From Bacillus taeanensis (lineage in GTDB: Bacteria > Bacillota > Bacilli > Bacillales > UBA6769), in NCBI RefSeq assembly GCF_003318295.1, contig NZ_QOCW01000003.1, forward strand, positions 1 through 64,000: 64,000 bases of DNA. Reading direction: 5' to 3'. Below the pieces are notes generated by a model. The model did not search any database and had not been told where the DNA came from. It saw nothing but the letters and a program-made list of their open reading frames with translations. The position numbers were made by a program, and so were the translations under genes. Below are positions 51,366-60,299 of this stretch, in pieces. Every line of letters begins with the position of its first letter. Position 1 is the first letter of the stretch.

Positions 51366-51403
51366 AAGAGTAAAGCTTCTTGAAATCAAGAAGCTTTACT
51401 CTT
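51366..51403 (-). terminator. Terminator of the alpha/beta hydrolase gene
   Basis: Seventeen-bp stem AAGAGTAAAGCTTCTTG and its complement, overlapping the last codons and stop of the gene. Confidence 0.8.
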
Positions 51404-52283
51404 TAAGCACACTTTCAACTGCCGTTAATAATTGCCCTAAATCATCAATTGGTGGAGAATGTCCGCATCCTTTTAAAATAATAAGCGCTGCTTTATCGCC
51501 CAAATCCTCTATTACTTCATCAATCATTTCTTTACTAATTACTTTATCGTTTTCTCCCCAAAGCACATAAACAGGGGCTTCAATATTTGCTGCTTCTCCT
51601 GTTCCTTCTGTAACCCCATTATGATGTTTACTTATGTTAAATGTATTTAAAGCATGATACACATCCGCTAAATTTCGCTGTGTGATCATGTCTTCTAAAT
51701 ATTCTTCATACCGTTTTTCTTCCGGCTTATTGTCAGTATAAATAAGCGCATCCCATATACTTCTTAAAAATTCTGTATTTTTCATTTTATAAGCTGCTGT
51801 AATCGGAATTGTACGAGTTAAATCCCCTTCAATTTCTTGTTTTGTTTCATAACGAGTTGGAGGAATTGTTGATAAATTAGCCATTGGATATCCCCTTGTT
51901 GATGCCGGAGCTAGCAAAAGGAGCTTATTCATATATTGCGGATAATTAGCGGCAAACTGCATGCCTACCGCACCTCCTGTTGACCAACCAAGAATAGAAA
52001 ACTGTTCAAGCCCCAATCCATCAACAAACTGTTTAATATCTTCAGAAAAATCTTTAATTGAATTAATTGGTTCATTATAGGAAGAAGTTCCAAAGCCTCT
52101 TAGATCTACAGCATACAACTTATATTTTTCATTCATATGTTCTAACACAAGATCCCAATGTTTTGAGGAAGTCATGTTACCGTGAATAAGTAACACAACT
52201 TCTTCTCCTCCCTCTCTCTCGCGATACCCAATCTTTTCACCATTTGGAAGCTCAACAGCCTTCAATTCAACTTTTCCCATCAT
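51396..52283 (-). CDS. Alpha/beta hydrolase
   Basis: A 295-residue alpha/beta-fold hydrolase. The nucleophile elbow is LGWSTGGAVG, the acid Asp is in WGENDKVIS, and the catalytic His is in LKGCGHSPPID; the oxyanion strand is LIHGNMTSS. There is no signal peptide. The family covers esterases, epoxide or haloalkane hydrolases and C-C hydrolases, and I cannot choose. The ATG at 52283 follows AAGGAGCGGG. A small unknown gene ends 16 bp upstream, suggesting a two-gene unit. Confidence 0.85.
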   Translation of the reverse strand: MMGKVELKAVELPNGEKIGYREREGGEEVVLLIHGNMTSSKHWDLVLEHMNEKYKLYAVDLRGFGTSSYNEPINSIKDFSEDIKQFVDGLGLEQFSILGWSTGGAVGMQFAANYPQYMNKLLLLAPASTRGYPMANLSTIPPTRYETKQEIEGDLTRTIPITAAYKMKNTEFLRSIWDALIYTDNKPEEKRYEEYLEDMITQRNLADVYHALNTFNISKHHNGVTEGTGEAANIEAPVYVLWGENDKVISKEMIDEVIEDLGDKAALIILKGCGHSPPIDDLGQLLTAVESVLKE

Positions 52284-52299
52284 ACCCGCTCCTTCTTCG

Positions 52300-52482
52300 T
52301 CAGTTTAACCACACATCTTCAGCCTCTAAAAAACGTTCTGCTTGTACGACCCGCTCCTTATATTTTGTTAACACAATTGTATAATAATTGGCGCCTTGTA
52401 TTTTTACAAAGGGGCTGTTCGGAATAAGATGCTTTAGTTCTTTTCCCTTTTTCACTGTAATTAAAAACGTTTTTTTATCCAT
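52300..52482 (-). CDS. Small hypothetical protein (60 residues)
   Basis: Encodes MDKKTFLITVKKGKELKHLI and ends RFLEAEDVWLN. It looks like a small alpha/beta domain. Two starts are possible (52503 and 52482) and neither has a clear ribosome site, because a strong hairpin (52492-52544) and its T-run fill the upstream bases. The coding case rests on its spacing with the hydrolase gene and on composition. I do not recognise it. Confidence 0.45.
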   Translation of the reverse strand: MDKKTFLITVKKGKELKHLIPNSPFVKIQGANYYTIVLTKYKERVVQAERFLEAEDVWLN

Positions 52483-52491
52483 GAATCTAAA

Positions 52492-52544
52492 AAAGACAAG
52501 CATCGATCAAATATAACCTAACTGTTTGATCGATGCTTGTCTTT
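52492..52544 (-). terminator. Terminator of the acyltransferase gene
   Basis: Twenty-bp stem AAAGACAAGCATCGATCAAA with its complement and T6 on the minus strand. Its tail runs into the start region of the next small gene. Confidence 0.75.
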
Positions 52545-52635
52545 CATGTATACAATAATTAATCAAATGAATATATCTTGTTTTATAGCATTAAGGGAAA
52601 CTACACATGTTCCATTCTTAATTTTTTTTATATTT

Positions 52636-53835
52636 TTATCTTCCTATTGTATAACTCTTTTTACCCTCTAGATGAATATTACTTTCAGCTTGTTTCTCTT
52701 TTTGCTTATAAGGCATATTTTTTGGTGTTGCACCAAATAAAATCCATGCATACTTTGAAGAACGAACAGCAATACCAACAATCATCCATGAAAAGAAGAG
52801 TACCAATAAAAAGAGTGCTAGTATTTTAAAGTGATAGAAAATCGGATTACCCGTTTGTGGCAGCCAGGCTCTGAAAAAATCAAGCAGAAAAACATGAATT
52901 AAATAGATTCCAAATGAAACAACACCTAAATGAATAAGACGGTTTGTCATCCATGTTGGAAACTTAGCAAAAATAATATACGAAACTTGCATCAGAATAA
53001 TTGCTGATAAATACGTATGCATATTCCACGTTAATTCATATAAAAGAGAATCTGCCCAATTTCCTGTTACTCTTGTCCAATACCACAAGTATACGTAAGA
53101 AGATGCAGAGATAATCCAAAGGCCCCAAATAGCAGCTGCTGCGAGGCCTGCTTTAGAAAAAAGGCGTTTCTTTTTAAAATTGAAAAATTCAATGATTTGA
53201 TTATAATAAATTCCAACGAAAATACCTAGAAAATAATAAGCCATATAAGAAAGGGAAATACTTCCTTTTAAAGTAATATGAAAATATTCACGATTTAATA
53301 AGACAAACCCCCATTGAATAACAAACCCAATCCATACAGCATGTCTTCCTAATCCCTTTACTTTCTTAAATAAAAGCAATAAAAAGGGAAATAATAAATA
53401 AAGCTGTATACTTATAAACACAAAATATAAATGATATGCTGCTTTTCCCATAAGGAGTTTACTTATAAAATTTTCAATAATTTCCTCTGTCGTCATATAA
53501 GGAAAATAAGGTTGATAGAGAAACCAATAGTAGCCCAGTGAAAATATAAAATAAGGAATTAATATATATAACAACCTATTTTTATAAAATTTAATTAGTA
53601 AATCCTTTGTGATGTTTTTATGATAATAATTATAAAATAAAACAAAGCTGCTTAGAAATATAAAGGTAGGTGTGCCAAATTTAAAAAAGATATTTGTAAA
53701 GTTATAAATGCCATAGACAGAAGACCCTGTGTCCAGCTCTCCAATTGATGTTGATGTGGAATGGACGATGAGCACTCCCAAAATGGCCAACGCTCTTGTA
53801 ATATAAATTTCATTAATTTGCTTCTTTTTCTTCAT
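52636..53835 (-). CDS. Acyltransferase-3 family membrane protein
   Basis: A 399-residue protein with about ten membrane spans. The start INEIYITRALAILGVLIVHS, containing the catalytic-type Arg and His, and TPTFIFLSSFVLFYNYYHK are typical of acyltransferase-3 proteins. They transfer acetyl or other acyl groups to cell-surface sugars or peptidoglycan. There is no C-terminal SGNH domain, unlike OatA. It is monocistronic with a strong ribosome site (AGGAGGAG). The acceptor is unknown. Confidence 0.85.
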   Translation of the reverse strand: MKKKKQINEIYITRALAILGVLIVHSTSTSIGELDTGSSVYGIYNFTNIFFKFGTPTFIFLSSFVLFYNYYHKNITKDLLIKFYKNRLLYILIPYFIFSLGYYWFLYQPYFPYMTTEEIIENFISKLLMGKAAYHLYFVFISIQLYLLFPFLLLLFKKVKGLGRHAVWIGFVIQWGFVLLNREYFHITLKGSISLSYMAYYFLGIFVGIYYNQIIEFFNFKKKRLFSKAGLAAAAIWGLWIISASSYVYLWYWTRVTGNWADSLLYELTWNMHTYLSAIILMQVSYIIFAKFPTWMTNRLIHLGVVSFGIYLIHVFLLDFFRAWLPQTGNPIFYHFKILALFLLVLFFSWMIVGIAVRSSKYAWILFGATPKNMPYKQKEKQAESNIHLEGKKSYTIGR

Positions 53836-54049
53836 TAATTTGCTCCTCCTGATTACTCTCTAATCCCTCTTTCTGTTATTTCTATTTAACTACTTAATGA
53901 TACTAACATGTATGAATAAATAATTGAAACTAATTTTTCAGTATGATATAAAATATCGCAGACTGGTACATAAATGTGTCTGTTAACACTTCATTACTTT
54001 GTTTATTTTTCAATTCCAAATTTCTTTTAAAAAATTTTCACTCCAAAAC

Positions 54050-54082
54050 AAAAAGCCTGCCAGTGATTTGGCAGGCTTTTTA
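54050..54082 (-). terminator. Terminator of the flavodoxin-like reductase gene
   Basis: Stem AAAAAGCCTGCCA / TGGCAGGCTTTTT directly after the stop. Confidence 0.88.
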
Positions 54083-54706
54083 TTAACGTACAACATTCCC
54101 TTCAGCAGGAATTGGTTGCTGCTTTAACATATTTGCAAAGTGAACGAGGTTATGTGACATCATTTTAATATGCTGTATTGTAAAGTCATTTTTCGTTCCT
54201 TCTGCTTCAATGAAAGAAGGACCCGGTCCGGCTTCCCCTACCCAATACGTATCAACGTTTGGCGGGATTGTAAAACCAATATGTGAGAGTCCGTATAAAA
54301 TAGAGCGTGCAGCTTCTTTTGCACCGTCTTCATTTCCAGTCACTACAACACCACCAACTTTATTGTAATAAATATACTGTCCTTTTTCATTTGTTAAACC
54401 AGCCCCGCCGTATAGACGTTCAATTGCAAGCGTGGCAATGCTGCTTTTTTCCCCCAGCCAGACTGGTGTACCAATAATTAAAATGTCCGCTGCTTTTATT
54501 TTTTCAAAAACTTGCGGCCAGTCATCCCCATTACCTGCATTATCAGTAATTCCATACGCAATTTGATAATCTGATAGTCGAATGATTTCTGTATCAACAT
54601 CTTTTTCGTCAAAAATTTTTACTGCTTCATCTATTAATGCTCTCGTGTTTGACTGTTCATCTCCTGATTTTAATGAACAATTTAAAACAACTGCTTTTAA
54701 ACTCAC
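54083..54706 (-). CDS. Flavodoxin-fold NAD(P)H-dependent reductase
   Basis: A 207-residue flavoprotein of the NADPH-dependent FMN reductase group. The FMN phosphate loop is LNCSLKSGDEQSNT and the isoalloxazine-binding segment IIGTPVWLGEKSS; VVVTGNEDGAKE follows. It starts with GTG after AAGGAGTGAGAGA, 28 bp after the egtD stop, so it is probably the third gene of the egtBD operon. A reductive step linked to ergothioneine or thiol redox is an attractive guess. Confidence 0.85.
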   Translation of the reverse strand: MSLKAVVLNCSLKSGDEQSNTRALIDEAVKIFDEKDVDTEIIRLSDYQIAYGITDNAGNGDDWPQVFEKIKAADILIIGTPVWLGEKSSIATLAIERLYGGAGLTNEKGQYIYYNKVGGVVVTGNEDGAKEAARSILYGLSHIGFTIPPNVDTYWVGEAGPGPSFIEAEGTKNDFTIQHIKMMSHNLVHFANMLKQQPIPAEGNVVR

Positions 54707-54734
54707 TCTCTCACTCCTTTATTAATCATTTTTA

Positions 54735-55706
54735 CTAGCCATTTACCGTTAAATAATGAACACTAAACCACTCATTTTGATCTGTCCATACTTCAACAGG
54801 CTTAAATCCGCTTTCTTTTGCCATTGTTTGAAACTCATGAATTGTATATTTATAAGAATTCTCCGTATGAATCGTTTCGTTTCTTTTAAATGAAAACGAA
54901 TTTTCACCGATTGCAACCTCTTGATCAACTAGACTTTGAATATGCATTTCAATCCGCCCAAATTCTTCATTATAAAAGGCCTTATGTTGGAATTGATTAA
55001 ACTCAAAATTAGCTCCAAGCTCATTATTTATACGTGTAAGCATGTTTAAGTTAAATGCAGCTGTAATACCTTGTTTATCATTGTAAGCATCATGAAGAGT
55101 TTGACGATCTTTCTTTAAATCAACACCAATAAGAAGACCATCTCCTGTTTGGAGCATTTTTGCGATTTTCCGTAAAAACTTTTGTGCATAGAGGGGATCA
55201 AAGTTACCAATTGTAGAACCAGGAAAAAAGGCAACCTTCTTTGAGTGTGAGCCTATTTCCGGAAGATTGAATGCACTCGTATAATCTGCACAAATCGCAA
55301 TAATTTTAAGGGCATGATATTCCCTAGCAAGCGCTTCTGCTGATTGCTTCAAAAATTCCTTTGAAATATCAATTGGCATATACGCTGATAAGTTGGGAAG
55401 ATGATCTAGTAAAAGCTTAATTTTTGTACTGCTTCCACTGCCGTATTCAACAAGTACTGCTTCTTCACCAACAACATCAGCCATTTCAAGAGCATACTGC
55501 TTTAAAATTGAAATTTCAGTTCTCGTTACATAATACTCAGGCAGTGTTGTGATTTTTTCAAACAGCTCTGAACCGCGCTGATCATATAAAAACTTTGGAC
55601 TAAGCTGCTTTTGCTTTTTATTTAGCCCTTTTAACACTTCTTCCATAAAATTAGAGGCTTCTGGATAGTGATCAATTAGCTGTACCGCTGCGTGCTGTGC
55701 CTTCAC
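54735..55706 (-). CDS. egtD: L-histidine N-alpha-methyltransferase
   Basis: A 323-residue SAM-dependent enzyme that converts histidine to hercynine, the first step of ergothioneine synthesis. Motifs seen are FLYDQRGSELFEKITTLPEY, the SAM loop LVEYGSGSSTK, the acidic MPIDISKEFL, and FFPGSTIGNF. GTG start overlapping the egtB stop (GTGA), so translation is coupled. Ergothioneine genes are common in actinobacteria, fungi and cyanobacteria but uncommon in Bacillaceae. Confidence 0.92.
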   Translation of the reverse strand: MKAQHAAVQLIDHYPEASNFMEEVLKGLNKKQKQLSPKFLYDQRGSELFEKITTLPEYYVTRTEISILKQYALEMADVVGEEAVLVEYGSGSSTKIKLLLDHLPNLSAYMPIDISKEFLKQSAEALAREYHALKIIAICADYTSAFNLPEIGSHSKKVAFFPGSTIGNFDPLYAQKFLRKIAKMLQTGDGLLIGVDLKKDRQTLHDAYNDKQGITAAFNLNMLTRINNELGANFEFNQFQHKAFYNEEFGRIEMHIQSLVDQEVAIGENSFSFKRNETIHTENSYKYTIHEFQTMAKESGFKPVEVWTDQNEWFSVHYLTVNG

Positions 55707-56983
55707 TTTACATCACCTGCCAAGCGAAATCCTGTAAATTGCCAACGTTTATCAGGATGGAAAAAATTTCGATATGTAGGGCGAATATGGGAAGATGGAG
55801 TTGCACACGAACCGCCTTTTAAAACGAGCTGATTACACATAAATTTGGCATTGTACTCGCCAAGAGCTCCTGCAAGCGGCTTATTTCCTGGATATGGACT
55901 GTATGGACTCATTGTCCATTCCCATACATCACCATATGTTTTTTTGAATTTCCTTTCATCATATTGTGCATGTGGATGAAAGAAACCAGATTCCGCAAAA
56001 TTCCCTTTTAATTCTCGTAAGCTTAAAGCATGCTCCCACTCCGATTCTGTCGGAAGACGTTTTCCTGCCCATCTTGCATATGCATCAGCTTCAAAATAGC
56101 TTACATGACAAACTGGTTCAGCTTTATTAACTTCCCTCAAGCCAGAAAGTGTGTAGTAATACCATTTACCATCAATTTTTTTCCAGTAAAGCGGCGCCTC
56201 CCAGTTTTGTTCTTTAACTGCTGCAAACCCTTCTGACAGCCAATATTGTGGAGAGTGATAGCCGCCATCTTCCATAAATTCAATAAACTCACCATTTGTT
56301 ACTGGACGCGATGCCAACATATAACGCTCAATCCACACTTTATGACGAGGGCGTTCATTATCGAATGAAAATCCTTTTTCTTCATGTCCAATTTCAACGA
56401 GTCCTTCTTCAAATTGATGCCATTTCAATGGTGGACAACTTTCATCCTTACTTTCTTTTTTCTCGCGGTAAACAGGGGAAGATGGATTGATTGAAAAATT
56501 ATATTTCATATCTGTAAGAAGAAGCTCTTGATGCTGCTGTTCATGCTGCAGCCCAAGCTCAATGAGTGATTCAATTTTATTAAGAAGTTCTTCATCTGCA
56601 TGTTCAAGCAAATCCATAAGATTTTCTTCAACATAACAACGATACTCCATTACTTCTTTTACAGTCGGACGCGATAACAATCCGCGTTGATGGCGCGGGA
56701 ATGGATTACCGATCGTTACATAATAGGAATTAAATAAATGATCAAACAATGAATTAAACTCTTTGTATGTAGAAGAATAAGACATTAAAATAAATCGTTC
56801 AAAAAACCATGTTGTATGTGCAAGATGCCATTTTGGAGGACTGACATCTGGGATAGCTTGGATAACAAAATCTTCAATTGTTAAAGGTTCAACAAGATAC
56901 TCTGTAAACTTGCGAATATGCATAAACTCAGATTGAAGCGCATTAGAACGTTCCCTCACCGTTGATGTTGGAACATTTGTCAT
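55703..56983 (-). CDS. egtB: Ergothioneine synthesis sulfoxide synthase
   Basis: A 426-residue non-heme iron enzyme joining hercynine to a Cys or gamma-Glu-Cys thiol. An N-terminal DinB-like domain carries the three-His iron site (WHLAHTTWFFE, with His53/His56, and LGLQHEQQHQELLL, with His147 and His151). The C-terminal FGE-sulfatase domain ends with GDVWEWTMSPYSPYPG, VLKGGSC and TYRNFFHP...GFRLA. No egtA, egtC or egtE is near, so the thiol donor and the final C-S lyase must come from elsewhere. The ATG follows AAGGGGG. Confidence 0.92.
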   Translation of the reverse strand: MTNVPTSTVRERSNALQSEFMHIRKFTEYLVEPLTIEDFVIQAIPDVSPPKWHLAHTTWFFERFILMSYSSTYKEFNSLFDHLFNSYYVTIGNPFPRHQRGLLSRPTVKEVMEYRCYVEENLMDLLEHADEELLNKIESLIELGLQHEQQHQELLLTDMKYNFSINPSSPVYREKKESKDESCPPLKWHQFEEGLVEIGHEEKGFSFDNERPRHKVWIERYMLASRPVTNGEFIEFMEDGGYHSPQYWLSEGFAAVKEQNWEAPLYWKKIDGKWYYYTLSGLREVNKAEPVCHVSYFEADAYARWAGKRLPTESEWEHALSLRELKGNFAESGFFHPHAQYDERKFKKTYGDVWEWTMSPYSPYPGNKPLAGALGEYNAKFMCNQLVLKGGSCATPSSHIRPTYRNFFHPDKRWQFTGFRLAGDVK

Positions 56984-57123
56984 TCTATTTCCCCCTTAAA
57001 ATTAAATTTACTGCTAAATAGATTGAAAGAATGCTTATATTTAAGATACGTTTCCCGAATCCCTAAATAGATAAACCTACTTTTATGCAGGGAAACCTTC
57101 TAATATGCTTCTTACTAAAAATA

Positions 57124-57152
57124 AAAAACACTTCATTCGTAGAAGTGTTTTT
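57124..57152 (-). terminator. Terminator of the second two-component operon
   Basis: Stem AAAAACACTTC / GAAGTGTTTTT, directly after the kinase stop. Confidence 0.88.
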
Positions 57153-57155
57153 CTG

Positions 57156-58580
57156 TTACTTATGTTTTGGAATCAGCAATGTAAAGATTGTTCCGCTGCT
57201 TGAACTTTGCTTTAAATATAAATCTCCACTTTGAGCTTTTGCTAACATTTTACTATACGGAAGACCTAATCCTAGTCCACGGACACAATGTTTTTTGTCC
57301 TCGCCGCGATAAAAACGTTCAAAGATAAGATTCTGCTCGACTTTTGGAATTCCTATCCCATTATCCCTTACATCAATTCCTATAAACTGCTCATCCAACT
57401 CATATAATTGTACTTCAATTTCTCCATTCTCTTTAACAGCATGCTTACTGTTGTTTAATAAGTTAATCATAATTTGCTGAATGCGCATTGCATCCCCATA
57501 TGCAGTAAAGGTACTTTCAGGAACAGTACTGTTTACTTGAAATGAGGATTCCTCATGAACAAGTTTCCATTGATGCGTAATTTCTGCCACAAGCTGATTC
57601 ATATTCAATTTTTCAACATTTACTTCAACTGCCCCTGAAGCAAATGAGTTAAAATCAAGTAAATCTGCAACCATCTTCTGCAGACGTTCTGCTTCTTTTA
57701 ACGAAATCTCTAAAAATTCTTCTGCTTCTTCCTCTGTTACAATTCCTTCTTTCACCGCTTGAATTAAACCGCTAATAGAGGCAACCGGCGTTTTTAACTC
57801 ATGAGTAACACCCGCTAATAATTCTGTTCTCAGTCCTTCAAGCTGTTGAAGTCTTCCCGCCATTTCTTTAAAAGAATCAACAAGTTCATAAATTTCCTTT
57901 TCTGCTATATCCTCTGCTAAATCAACTTCATAGTTTCCTTCGCGAATTTGCTTTGCGGCTGCTGCAACATCTTGAATCGGTCCGGCAAGCTTTTTAGAAA
58001 ATAAATAAATAACACCCCAGCCGAGCAGCGCTAAACTTAGCAGCAAAACCGTTAATAAGCCGTATTCATAGTTTACTTTAGTTAAGTCCTTTTTGCTCTG
58101 CGCTATAGATACCCAGCCAATTACTTCATCATTATATTCAATCGGAGATAATACAACATAAAGAGTTTCTCTGTTTCCGAGCTTTACCTTTTGAACCGTT
58201 TCTTCATTATTACTCGGAACTATTGGAACAAGCTCATTCTTTCCAGACATCTCAAACGCTGGTTTTTGAAAAACAATTGTGCCGCTTCTATCCAAAATTT
58301 GAATAATTGAATGCTCACTTGAAAGCAAAAAACGCTCCCGTTCTTTAATAATTCGCGGAAGTGTCTCGCGATACTGCATCCCGCCCTGTTCATTGACAAT
58401 GCGATCTGCCACTTCTGCCGCAAAAAAACGCGTTAAATCAAGCCGATTTTCGAGTGTTGTTTGCCGAATCCAGAGCACTGATAAAATCGCAATAATCGCT
58501 AAACCAATACAAAGCGTTAACACATAGCGGCGCGTCCAATAGCGCAAGAGAGGTACTCGTTGTTTCTCATTAATACGCAC
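57156..58580 (-). CDS. Sensor histidine kinase
   Basis: A 474-residue membrane kinase with spans near residues 17-37 and 175-195 and an extracytoplasmic domain of about 135 residues between them, then HAMP, HisKA (LLAGVTHELKTPVASI) and HATPase (NLLNNSKHAVKE; DVRDNGIGIP; VRGLGLGLPYSKM). The start is a GTG overlapping the regulator by 11 bp. The sizeable outer domain suggests it senses a cell-envelope or external signal. Its likely output is the adjacent secreted repeat protein. Confidence 0.9.
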   Translation of the reverse strand: MRINEKQRVPLLRYWTRRYVLTLCIGLAIIAILSVLWIRQTTLENRLDLTRFFAAEVADRIVNEQGGMQYRETLPRIIKERERFLLSSEHSIIQILDRSGTIVFQKPAFEMSGKNELVPIVPSNNEETVQKVKLGNRETLYVVLSPIEYNDEVIGWVSIAQSKKDLTKVNYEYGLLTVLLLSLALLGWGVIYLFSKKLAGPIQDVAAAAKQIREGNYEVDLAEDIAEKEIYELVDSFKEMAGRLQQLEGLRTELLAGVTHELKTPVASISGLIQAVKEGIVTEEEAEEFLEISLKEAERLQKMVADLLDFNSFASGAVEVNVEKLNMNQLVAEITHQWKLVHEESSFQVNSTVPESTFTAYGDAMRIQQIMINLLNNSKHAVKENGEIEVQLYELDEQFIGIDVRDNGIGIPKVEQNLIFERFYRGEDKKHCVRGLGLGLPYSKMLAKAQSGDLYLKQSSSSGTIFTLLIPKHK

Positions 58581-59250
58581 AGAACTTATACCCCAATCCT
58601 CTTAATGTTTTAATTTCCCCTTCTGTTTCCGACCAGTTATAAAGAGATTTACGAAGCCGTTTAATTGCTAAATCAACTGCGCGATCACTGCCATCATAGT
58701 CCATTCCCCATACATGTTCAATAAGCTGCTCTCTCGTAAATGTTTGATTAGGATTCTGACCTAAAAATAAAAGCAGCGCTAAATCTCTCGGTGTGATATT
58801 AAGTTCAATTCCATTTAAAAAAGCTGAATGTGATTTTAGATCAAGCTTTAAACTTCCGTAATGTTTCACTTCTTTGTTATCAATCACTCCGATCGAACGG
58901 CGCAGTACGGCATTTACTCTTGCGACCACTTCCGCTCCAACAAATGGTTTTGTCATATAATCATCTGCGCCTTCGTTTAATCCTATTAATTTGTGATTGA
59001 CGTCACCAAGCGCAGTCAGCATAATAACGGGACAAGAGCTTTTTTCACGAATATATTTTAAAATGCTCCATCCATCACGATCCGGAAGCATCACATCTAA
59101 CAAAACAAGAGCCGGCTGAACGATTTCAAATTTTCCAACTGCTTCGCTGCCGTTATACGCGTGCTCAACTAAAAAATCTGCTTTTTTAAGGTATGCACCA
59201 AGTACACGGGCAATCGCCATTTCATCCTCTACAATTAAAATTTTCTTCAA
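58570..59250 (-). CDS. OmpR-family response regulator
   Basis: A 226-residue regulator starting MKKILIVEDEMAIARVLGAY (TTG start after AGAGGGGGG), with phospho-Asp in LVLLDVMLPDRDG and a winged-helix domain (RAVDLAIKRLRKSLYN). An in-frame start further upstream at 59289 would overlap the terminator of the repeat-protein gene. It overlaps the kinase gene. An 11-bp-spaced direct repeat upstream of the repeat-protein gene is its likely binding site. Confidence 0.92.
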   Translation of the reverse strand: MKKILIVEDEMAIARVLGAYLKKADFLVEHAYNGSEAVGKFEIVQPALVLLDVMLPDRDGWSILKYIREKSSCPVIMLTALGDVNHKLIGLNEGADDYMTKPFVGAEVVARVNAVLRRSIGVIDNKEVKHYGSLKLDLKSHSAFLNGIELNITPRDLALLLFLGQNPNQTFTREQLIEHVWGMDYDGSDRAVDLAIKRLRKSLYNWSETEGEIKTLRGLGYKFCAY

Positions 59251-59288
59251 ACTATACGCCCCCCTCTCTTTCCAATTATACAACAACA

Positions 59289-59317
59289 AAAATCCTCAGT
59301 TCATAACCGAGGATTTT
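59289..59317 (-). terminator. Terminator of the repeat-protein gene
   Basis: Stem AAAATCCTC / GAGGATTTT, about 10 bp past the stop and before the regulator start. Read-through could still join the two. Confidence 0.8.
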
Positions 59318-59325
59318 CATTTCAA

Positions 59326-60180
59326 TTATAATGCTGTATCTGTTACTGTTTCTTCTTGTTCTACCTGTTCGCCTTCACTGCCTGAATCAAAATCTCCATC
59401 ATGCTTGCCGCCAGGTCCGCCAAACCCTTTACCGCCGTGTCCATGTCCTCTGTCATGCCCAAAGCCTTTGCCTCCAAAACCAAATCCTTCATCTTTATTT
59501 GGGAATAAACCCAGCTCTTCTGCTTCATCCGCATAATTTGTACGGATTTCTTCCATTAATTCTTTTGCTGTTTTATCTGTTGTATCAATTCCTAACTGTT
59601 CAGCAGCATTAAATATCTTTGCTTCCTTTACTTCTTTACTTAACTCACGAAGATCTTTATCTGTTGTATCAATTCCAAGCTCTGCCGCTTCTTTTTGAAC
59701 TTTTGTTTCCATTACTTCTCTTTGCAGGTCTCTTATCTCTTTATCCGCTGTTTCAATGCCTAGTTCTTCAGCCGCTTGAATTACCTTCGCTTCTCTTACT
59801 TCTTCTGCAAGATCTTGTAAATCCTTACCTTCTGTTTCAATCCCGAGCTCATCTGCAGCATTTTTAATTTTCGTTTCCATAATTTCTTCCTGAAGATCGC
59901 TCACATCTTTATCAGTTGTATCAATTCCTAGTTCTTCTGCTTCTTGTAACACTTTCGCTTCTCTTACTTCTTCTGCAATCTCTCTTACATCTTTACCGTC
60001 TGTTTCAATTCCAAATTCTTTGGCATGATCATAAATATGCTGTTCAAAATTGCTGTAAGATGGTTTTTCTGTTGTTCCCTCTTCAGATTCCGCTGCGAAT
60101 GTTACTAGTCCGCCGCCTAATGCTCCAAGTGAAATCGCTCCTGCTAATGCAAATGTTAGTACCTTTTTATTCATTTTCAT
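59326..60180 (-). CDS. Secreted 28-residue-repeat protein with Gly/His-rich tail
   Basis: A 284-residue protein. Residues 1-30 are a signal peptide (AFALAGAISLGALGG..FAAES-like). Six tandem units of 28 residues follow, each with the core AEELGIDTTDKDLRELxxEV. Odd and even units differ in phase (EEVREAKV versus EEIMETKI), giving a 56-residue super-repeat. Then comes a low-complexity tail (GFGGKGFGHDRGHGHGGKGF) and an acidic end. It is strongly acidic overall; the tail could bind metal. I do not recognise a named family. It is flanked by a two-component system and preceded by its probable operator. Confidence 0.75.
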   Translation of the reverse strand: MKMNKKVLTFALAGAISLGALGGGLVTFAAESEEGTTEKPSYSNFEQHIYDHAKEFGIETDGKDVREIAEEVREAKVLQEAEELGIDTTDKDVSDLQEEIMETKIKNAADELGIETEGKDLQDLAEEVREAKVIQAAEELGIETADKEIRDLQREVMETKVQKEAAELGIDTTDKDLRELSKEVKEAKIFNAAEQLGIDTTDKTAKELMEEIRTNYADEAEELGLFPNKDEGFGFGGKGFGHDRGHGHGGKGFGGPGGKHDGDFDSGSEGEQVEQEETVTDTAL

Positions 60181-60253
60181 GTAAAATTCCTCCTTAAGGA
60201 TTTTAATGTTTTTTGGTTGTCCTTCTTACAAGTCTTATATTAAAGAGGAAATG

Positions 60254-60273
60254 TGTCAGGAGAATGTCAGGAG
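60254..60273 (-). promoter_or_regulatory. Direct-repeat operator for the adjacent response regulator
   Basis: TGTCAGGAG occurs twice, 11 bp apart (60254-60262 and 60265-60273), the spacing of OmpR-family dimers. On the minus strand it precedes a TATAAG-like -10 and lies 74 bp before the repeat-protein start. Confidence 0.6.
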
Positions 60274-60299
60274 CAAAAAAATATATTTCCCTTGTTAAT

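Noticed and set aside
59326..60180. Periodic 84-bp DNA repeats considered as a CRISPR-like array
   Set aside because: The repeats are degenerate, lack unique spacers and encode in-frame 28-residue protein units with a signal peptide and ribosome site.
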